Shown here piece after piece: positions 13,422 through 18,215 of a stretch of DNA of 18,215 nt. A model generated the notes under the pieces. That model was not told the origin of the DNA. It saw nothing but the letters and a program-made list of their open reading frames with translations, and ran no database searches. Position numbers and translations under genes: made by a program. Origin of the DNA: Nanobdellota archaeon (lineage in GTDB: Archaea > Nanobdellota > Nanobdellia > Woesearchaeales > GW2011-AR15); assembly GCA_018815145.1 (NCBI GenBank), contig JAHIYL010000139.1:1-18215 (forward strand), written 5' to 3'. The number at the start of each line of letters is the position of its first letter. The stretch's first letter is position 1.

Positions 13422-14320
13422 ATGAAATCAAAATTGGCTGACCTGTTCTGCATATTATGCACATTATTATTGTTGGTGAGCTGCGATGGAGGAGGAAGTG
13501 ACCCTACAATGGAAATCAATATTGATATTATTGATGAAACAACTGCATCATTGATCTGAATAAAATGGTTCCTGGTTACTATTTCTCTGACAGTTTTGAA
13601 CGTGATGGAAATACAATCAATATCTATATAATGGGAATTGCACCAACCCCTGTCGGACAGATAATATTTGATGCTGTAGAGAAGAAATATGAGTTTGAGC
13701 CCAGCACAGTAGTTCTATCATATGGCTATAAAATATACTACACTCCAGATGAGATCTACTGTTCAAATCCATCATTTCCTGAACAAAAAAGTTTTTGGTA
13801 TGGCGGATTACCTGATATGAAACCTGGAGACTATGCATATTACATAGAACCTCCTGGAGAAGGTAGCCTGTTCCAGACTGAATTCACACATATTGTCATC
13901 TATAATAATGATGGACCAAAATGTATAATAGACCTAAAGGAGATCAATCCAAGCTTTCATGGTGATTCCTATAAATTTGGCAAAGGTACAGGTGCGATAT
14001 CTGCAACGAAAAACACATGGATCAAAATCAATGAAAAAGATTTCCTGAGATACAAAGCAATATTTGGTATTTTTTTCACACTTAACAATCCCGAGGTAAT
14101 ATCTCCTGCATATCCAACGGGTTATTTAGGGATATTAATGTATGATGTTACTTCAAATACATATTCATTTGAAAGTCCGCATGATGATCTAGAGACAACT
14201 CAAGGAAATCAAGGTAGATATGATCGATATGGTATCCAATGCTCAACAGAAATCCCAACAGAAAATCCCGGATTTCAGACAGGAAACAAGATAATTGATA
14301 ATACAGTCCTATTGTCATAG
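13422..14320 (+). pseudogene. Secreted lipoprotein of unknown family, frameshifted
   Basis: ATG 13422 opens a 45-residue frame, MKSKLADLFCILCTLLLLVSC then DGGGSDP..., with a hydrophobic signal segment and an LVSC lipobox (Cys21), ending in TGA at 13557-13559. A second frame, open from 13538, gives NCIIDLNKMVPGYYFSDS and runs on to the TAG at 14318-14320. Together they make one lipoprotein of about 300 residues with a single frame change between 13538 and 13556. A one-base loss fits, with an AAA run at 13537-13539 nearby. The body is rich in Tyr, Gly and beta-strand-like segments, without a motif I recognise. Read alone from ATG 13565, the second part (251 residues) would lack its export signal. 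No slippery heptamer suggests programmed shifting; a recent mutation or sequence error is most likely. Confidence 0.65.
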
Positions 14321-14342
14321 AAGGCAATTTTTTCTCCACTAC

Positions 14343-14353
14343 TTTTTTAAATT
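14343..14353 (+). promoter_or_regulatory. TATA-like box of mutL
   Basis: TTTTTTAAATT centred about 43 bp before ATG 14391. A start near 14374 would leave a short leader of about 17 nt carrying the G-rich ribosome site at 14373-14380. Confidence 0.4.
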
Positions 14354-14372
14354 CTCGTCACATCTTCCTGTT

Positions 14373-14380
14373 GAGGGGGT
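14373..14380 (+). promoter_or_regulatory. Shine-Dalgarno-like site of mutL
   Basis: GAGGGGGT, 10 bp before ATG 14391, can pair with the archaeal 16S 3' end. An out-of-frame ATG at 14382 opens only three codons (ATG TAT AAA TGA) and overlaps the mutL start; this could be chance or mild translational control. Confidence 0.45.
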
Positions 14381-14390
14381 TAATGTATAA

Positions 14391-16139
14391 ATGAAAGACA
14401 TTATTGTTCTTGATGATGCGCTTATAACAAAGATTGCTGCAGGCGAAGTGATCGAAAGGCCTGCAAGTGTTGTAAAAGAATTGCTTGAAAATTCTATGGA
14501 TGCAGGAGCTGACAAAATATTCATCACCTTAAAAGAAGGTGGAATCTCATACATAAAGATTGAAGACAATGGCACAGGGATGGATGAAACCAATGCCAAA
14601 AAAGCCATCCTTAGGCACTCTACAAGCAAGATCGCCAGCCAGGAAGACCTTTTCAGTATTGCTACACTTGGGTTTCGTGGAGAGGCTCTTGCCAGCATCG
14701 CTTCAGTCTCTGAATGCATATTGACAACAAAACAAGAAGACTCTTCTTCCGGAATACAGCTTCTCTACAGAGGAGGAAAGCTCACTGAAGAAAAAAAGAT
14801 AGGCTGCCCTAAAGGCACTATCATTGAAGTGAAAAATCTGTTTTTCAATACACCAGCAAGAAAAAAATACCTGAAATCAATGCAGATCGAACTTAGGGAA
14901 ATCGTTGATATTGTGCAAAGATATGCTATAGTGCATCCTGAGATCCATTTCAAGCTCGTACATAATGATAATGAAGTATTGAATTCACCGGCAACAACAG
15001 ACAGCCTGTCAAATATCAGCTATATATATGGAAGGAACCTTGCAAAAGAATTGATACCCATAAATTATTCAGATGGTGTTGTTGAAGTGCTTGGATTCAT
15101 CTCAAAACCGCAAGTGAATAAAGCAACAAAAGGATATCAGTCATTCTACGTGAACAGGCGATATATAAAAAGCAAATTGATCTCTGATGCACTGAATAAT
15201 GCATACCATACATTGATGTTCATAAATAAATATCCTGTTGCTGTGCTTGATATGACAATCGACCCAAAAAAGATTGATGTCAATGTCCATCCACAGAAAA
15301 AAGAGATACGGTTCTCAAGAGAAAAAGAGATATATGGATCAGTTTTTGAAGCTGTCAGGAAAGCGCTCCTGGAGAGTGATCTTATAAGTGATGCACAAAT
15401 AAAGGATAAATCAATTTCACAGTACAAATTGATCCAGGAAGAAAGGCTTGGTGCAAAACTGAAAGAACCAAATACTCCTTATCCACTGCAAACCTCACAA
15501 CAATCTGTATTTAGTGAGAAGACTATGATCAATCAAGAGGAATTTGAATTCAAAAAATTACCAAATATGGCAATGCACGGCATAGTGAACAAGACATACA
15601 TCATTGCTGAGACAAAAGAAGAGCTTTTGATTATTGACCAGCATGCACTTGCAGAACGGAATCTCTATGAAAAATTCAAAGCAGAATTTTTTGATAAAAG
15701 GATCAGTATACAGCAGTTGTTGAGCCCAATACTTTTTGAGGTTGATCCTAAAACAAGGATAACACTCAAAAAAAATATTGAAGCCTTAAAAGAGCTGGGA
15801 TTCATTGCAGAGGAATTTGGTGATAAGGAATTCATACTCAGAGCAACACCAGAGATACTTGGAAAAAAATTTGACAAAAATGCATTCCTTGACATTGTCT
15901 CAGAGCTTGATTCAATCGAGAGGTCAAAAAAAGTTGATGAAGTGAAGGAAGATGTCATAATGCGGATGGCATGCCGGGCTGCTGTCAAGGCAGGTGATGA
16001 ATTGACAATAAGCCAGGTCAGGGAATATTTGGGTGAATTGGATAAAAAAGATATCTCCTACACCTGCCCGCATGGCAGACCTATCTTCATCAGGTTCACA
16101 TTCAAAGAATTGGAAAAGATGTTCAAGAGAACAGGATAG
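14391..16139 (+). CDS. mutL: DNA mismatch repair protein MutL, endonuclease type
   Basis: The 582-residue protein has a GHKL ATPase N-terminus: KIAAGEVIERPASVVKELLENSMDAGA near 13-39, the DNGTGM box, RHSTSKI, and TLGFRGEALASI. It also has NTPARKKYLKS and the NVHPQKKEIRF motif of the transducer domain. The C-terminal domain carries the metal-binding endonuclease motif DQHALAERNLYE (416-427, DQHAX2EX4E), ACRAAVKAGD (527-536) and CPHGRP (559-564). It should therefore nick DNA, directed by MutS and a sliding clamp, in mismatch repair. This type is absent from E. coli, which uses MutH, but common in other bacteria and some archaea. It lies between two lipoprotein genes and has its own promoter; no MutS gene is in the window. 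The sequence appears intact. Confidence 0.95.
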   Translation: MKDIIVLDDALITKIAAGEVIERPASVVKELLENSMDAGADKIFITLKEGGISYIKIEDNGTGMDETNAKKAILRHSTSKIASQEDLFSIATLGFRGEALASIASVSECILTTKQEDSSSGIQLLYRGGKLTEEKKIGCPKGTIIEVKNLFFNTPARKKYLKSMQIELREIVDIVQRYAIVHPEIHFKLVHNDNEVLNSPATTDSLSNISYIYGRNLAKELIPINYSDGVVEVLGFISKPQVNKATKGYQSFYVNRRYIKSKLISDALNNAYHTLMFINKYPVAVLDMTIDPKKIDVNVHPQKKEIRFSREKEIYGSVFEAVRKALLESDLISDAQIKDKSISQYKLIQEERLGAKLKEPNTPYPLQTSQQSVFSEKTMINQEEFEFKKLPNMAMHGIVNKTYIIAETKEELLIIDQHALAERNLYEKFKAEFFDKRISIQQLLSPILFEVDPKTRITLKKNIEALKELGFIAEEFGDKEFILRATPEILGKKFDKNAFLDIVSELDSIERSKKVDEVKEDVIMRMACRAAVKAGDELTISQVREYLGELDKKDISYTCPHGRPIFIRFTFKELEKMFKRTG

Positions 16140-16144
16140 AAAGA

Positions 16145-16152
16145 TTTAAAAG
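16145..16152 (+). promoter_or_regulatory. TATA-like box of the second lipoprotein gene
   Basis: TTTAAAAG centred about 26-27 bp before ATG 16175, just after the mutL TAG. It fits a leaderless start. Confidence 0.5.
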
Positions 16153-16174
16153 AATTGGAAGAATTAGTTATGAT

Positions 16175-17218
16175 ATGAAAGTGAAAATCCTTGTGGTTGT
16201 TTTGATTCTCAGTCTATTTGTTGTCGGATGCGGTGGAGCTGGTGAGTCATCAGCTGAAGCTGCATCACCGGCAGACGTTGTTCCAGATGATATACCTGAT
16301 GATATTCTTGTATGGATGGATAGATTACGGCTTGATATTGAATTTGACCGGACTCCGACATATGATTATCAAAATGGTATCCTGACAATAACACATCCAA
16401 TGAAAATCTCTGATCAACTAAAAAGTTCTGCGGAAACAATTCAATGTTCAATACCTGTAGATTCCTTCATAAGGGATGAAGATCTGGATAATATTGTATT
16501 AAGCGTTGAAAGTGGAAGTAAAGAGCATCTTGATCTTACAATGTACTATGTATACCCTGAATCTGGATCAACTACTACGTATCTTGGAAAAATTCATTAC
16601 AAAATGCATGAAGATGAATTTGTATATGAAGATGCAGAATTATATAAGGAGAAATTGGGCATTGATGCCAAGGCAAACCGAAAGATCTTCGGATATTATT
16701 TTGAACCATCAACCGAAATGCAAGACTTGTGTTACCCTAGGCGCGAATTTCTTGCCGGACAGACAATAAAAATTGGGTTTACAAATACTGTATTGACAAC
16801 AGGCTGGTTTACCTATGATTTTGATAGCACATTTGAAATAATCCCCTGCGGAGATATACCATCAATTCTCTGGTATGATTTCACTCCTGATTATAGTCAA
16901 TTGATTGGTGGTTGCAATGATTTTGTTCCTCCTCTTGAAGCAGTGGATACAGCAACACCTGACCCTATTCCTGAAAATCAGTTGTGTAGTAAATATACTG
17001 GAGGATTGCCTCAATGCTGGGCAGTACCATCACCTGAAAGTCCTTGCGGAGATTCCTTTTGTTGTATATCTGACTCTGTTTTGAATTCAATCAAGGACAA
17101 AGCTGAAATTTCTGTTTCTGATCTAAAATGCTTGTGTAAAAATCAGGAGACAAAATTGCCTGGTGAACAATGCTCATCCAATGTGGGTGTTGCACCTTCA
17201 GGCCTATTGCCAGCCTGA
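16175..17218 (+). CDS. Secreted lipoprotein with cysteine-rich C-terminus, unknown function
   Basis: The 347-residue product begins MKVKILVVVLILSLFVVGC, a signal segment ending in a VVGC lipobox with Cys19 the likely lipidated residue. A low-complexity, acidic linker follows (GGAGESSAEAASPADVVPDD). The central part (about 50-260) looks beta-rich with scattered Tyr and Asp. The last 80 residues (from LCSKYTGG) carry about nine cysteines in short pairs (QCW, PCGD, FCCIS, KCLCKN, QCSS), suggesting disulfides in an exported domain. I recognise no family. It resembles the damaged lipoprotein at 13422-14320 in layout (short signal, Gly-rich linker, beta-rich body), but relatedness is not shown. Its 3' end is followed by about 70 bp and then the MBL-fold gene. 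Confidence 0.75.
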   Translation: MKVKILVVVLILSLFVVGCGGAGESSAEAASPADVVPDDIPDDILVWMDRLRLDIEFDRTPTYDYQNGILTITHPMKISDQLKSSAETIQCSIPVDSFIRDEDLDNIVLSVESGSKEHLDLTMYYVYPESGSTTTYLGKIHYKMHEDEFVYEDAELYKEKLGIDAKANRKIFGYYFEPSTEMQDLCYPRREFLAGQTIKIGFTNTVLTTGWFTYDFDSTFEIIPCGDIPSILWYDFTPDYSQLIGGCNDFVPPLEAVDTATPDPIPENQLCSKYTGGLPQCWAVPSPESPCGDSFCCISDSVLNSIKDKAEISVSDLKCLCKNQETKLPGEQCSSNVGVAPSGLLPA

Positions 17219-17254
17219 ATCACAAAAATAATCTTCAATCTCTTCATCAATATC

Positions 17255-17263
17255 TTTTTAATT
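17255..17263 (+). promoter_or_regulatory. TATA-like box of the MBL-fold gene
   Basis: TTTTTAATT centred about 28 bp before ATG 17287, supporting that ATG as the start rather than an upstream in-frame ATG (17170) lying inside the lipoprotein gene. Confidence 0.45.
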
Positions 17264-17286
17264 CAGACCTATTTTCATTATACTCC

Positions 17287-18051
17287 ATGAGAAAGCCTAT
17301 TGTCGAGATCCTATTAAAGAATAAAAATAAGATTATCCTTGTCAGAATCCTCTCGCGTTTTGACGCTGTGATAAAAAAATATCCTCAATTCGGCATATGG
17401 ACATACCTATTGAACTCAACAGACGGCATATATGTGTTTGATCCCGGTCCCAGATTCTATGGACTGACAACTGCTGCAAGAAAGAATCAAAAAAAGACTG
17501 GCAATGCAGATATTATAATGATGGTTGCAGATGATCTTTTTCCTGATAAGTCAATCAAAGAGATCTGGATCTCACATTATCATTATGACCACAGCGAGGC
17601 TGGACCAGAATTGCAGGAGTTCGTGAAAGACAAGTCCGAAAAGACTCCTCCCATCAGAGCACATGCAAATGACTATGGCAAAAAGAAACTGATGAAGATC
17701 TTCAATGACAGCCTGGAAATCACTTTCAAAAAAGCAGGCTACAAAGAGTGGAAAATTGGGGTGCCTATCAAAGACAATGAACCGGTAGGTGACACTGGCT
17801 TTAAATGTGTCCATGCACCCGGACACACCTCAGGGAATATCGCTCTTGTGAATGATGATGAAAAAATTGCCATAACAGGGTGGTGGGTGCTAGAGGATTA
17901 TGGGAAAGTGGCAGAATTCCTGCAGACATGCTTTATTGACGAAGACAAAAAACATCTGAAAAGCACAATCAAGAAATTCAGGGGAAAAGACTATAAATTC
18001 TATTTCTATCATCCCTTGTTCAAGTTGAATCATAAAAAACAAAAAAAATGA
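17287..18051 (+). CDS. Metallo-beta-lactamase-fold protein, divergent
   Basis: A 254-residue protein with the MBL core. GIYVFDPGP is the first strand, SHYHYDHSEAG (His97, His99, Asp101, His102) is the HxHxDH metal motif, and VHAPGHTSGN contains His180. A late FYHPLF (His242) is the probable last ligand. These proteins hydrolyse esters, thioesters, phosphodiesters or other bonds with two metals. The usual Gly-Asp after the third histidine, which bridges the metals, is replaced by ITGWWVLEDYGK, so the second metal site may be altered; Asp in LEDY could substitute. ATG 17287 was chosen for its TATA box and because the longer frame from 17170 would overlap the lipoprotein gene. No close subfamily is recognised. 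Confidence 0.85.
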   Translation: MRKPIVEILLKNKNKIILVRILSRFDAVIKKYPQFGIWTYLLNSTDGIYVFDPGPRFYGLTTAARKNQKKTGNADIIMMVADDLFPDKSIKEIWISHYHYDHSEAGPELQEFVKDKSEKTPPIRAHANDYGKKKLMKIFNDSLEITFKKAGYKEWKIGVPIKDNEPVGDTGFKCVHAPGHTSGNIALVNDDEKIAITGWWVLEDYGKVAEFLQTCFIDEDKKHLKSTIKKFRGKDYKFYFYHPLFKLNHKKQKK

Positions 18052-18085
18052 CCGGTTGATTGCAGCAACCATACGAGAATGACTA

Positions 18086-18215
18086 CTATTTTGAATGATA
18101 AAAATTTCTAAAAATATCATCCCAATCCCATTTTCTGTCAGTGATTCCTTCAATCATACAAGGAGTTTTTTTCTCCTTGTAAATATCAATGAAATTATTG
18201 TATGCTTGAAAGAGA
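18086..18215 (-). CDS. Transposase-like C-terminal fragment at window edge
   Basis: Reading the minus strand into the window gives 42 codons, starting LFQAYNNFIDIYK and ending WDDIFRNFYHSK, followed by two TAG stops (the first at 18086-18088). The pattern 'aromatic-rich helix, Y-N-N-F-I, basic linker, K-T-P-C-M-I-E-G-I, then W-x-W' matches the tail of DDE transposases of the IS6/IS240-like group, where K-T-P-A-E-A-A-G-I followed by a Trp segment is common. Most of the gene lies outside the window. An 8-bp inverted repeat with a T7 loop at 18158-18180 falls inside the coding frame (KEKKT region) and is probably incidental. Confidence 0.45.
   Translation of the reverse strand, partial: LFQAYNNFIDIYKEKKTPCMIEGITDRKWDWDDIFRNFYHSK

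Noticed and set aside
17170..17286. Longer MBL start at ATG 17170
   Set aside because: It would overlap the end of the lipoprotein gene in another frame and add no MBL residues; the TATA box supports ATG 17287.
18158..18180. 8-bp inverted repeat with a T7 loop (ACAAGGAG...CTCCTTGT)
   Set aside because: It lies inside the transposase-like coding frame (basic KEKK stretch) and is probably a by-product of the codons.
1..18215. CRISPR array, rRNA or tRNA genes
   Set aside because: No regularly spaced repeats and no rRNA- or tRNA-like sequence seen on either strand.

Overview
The window looks like AT-rich archaeal chromosome. The strongest sign is promoter architecture: most genes or operons have a TATA-like box centred about 24-31 bp upstream of the start codon, on both strands, which is what leaderless archaeal transcription looks like. 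Shine-Dalgarno-like G runs are seen only before mutL and metH. The mix (bacterial-type MetH and MetV, MutL, an acyl-carrier-protein module, small lipoproteins, many short hypothetical genes) would fit a DPANN-type archaeon such as a Woesearchaeota-like lineage with many genes of bacterial origin. That lineage is inference; no rRNA or marker gene is present.

Left part (1-3843) is an eroding accessory region. It starts with the N-terminus of an IS630-like transposase (minus, cut by the window edge). Next is an Lrp/AsnC regulator frame that has lost a usable start (in-frame TAA at codon 5), then an intact, autoinhibited-type Fic AMP-transferase bracketed by two copies of a hairpin, then two tandem HExxH zinc-protease-like genes. 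Each of those two is interrupted by exactly one in-frame stop (TAA, TAG).

Middle-left (3981-8524): a CBS-pair protein and a short-chain dehydrogenase (plus strand) converge on a minus-strand operon. The operon is small cupin, then an 827-residue fusion of acyl-adenylating ligase, acyl carrier protein and PlsC-type acyltransferase, then AcpS-type holo-ACP synthase. The set can activate an acyl chain, load it on a carrier whose pantetheine arm is installed by AcpS, and transfer it to an acceptor. That is notable in an archaeon.

Middle-right (8601-13284): a 79-bp structured element, then a minus-strand one-carbon and methionine block: metF, metV, a six-helix membrane protein, and a MetH lacking the C-terminal reactivation domain. 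Together they would reduce methylene-tetrahydrofolate and transfer the methyl group to homocysteine through cobalamin.

Right part (13422-18215): a frameshifted lipoprotein gene, an endonuclease-type MutL, a second lipoprotein with a cysteine-rich tail, a divergent metallo-beta-lactamase-fold protein, and at the edge the C-terminus of what looks like a second transposase (minus). No tRNA, rRNA or CRISPR array was recognised, and no gene-free stretch exceeds about 300 bases.
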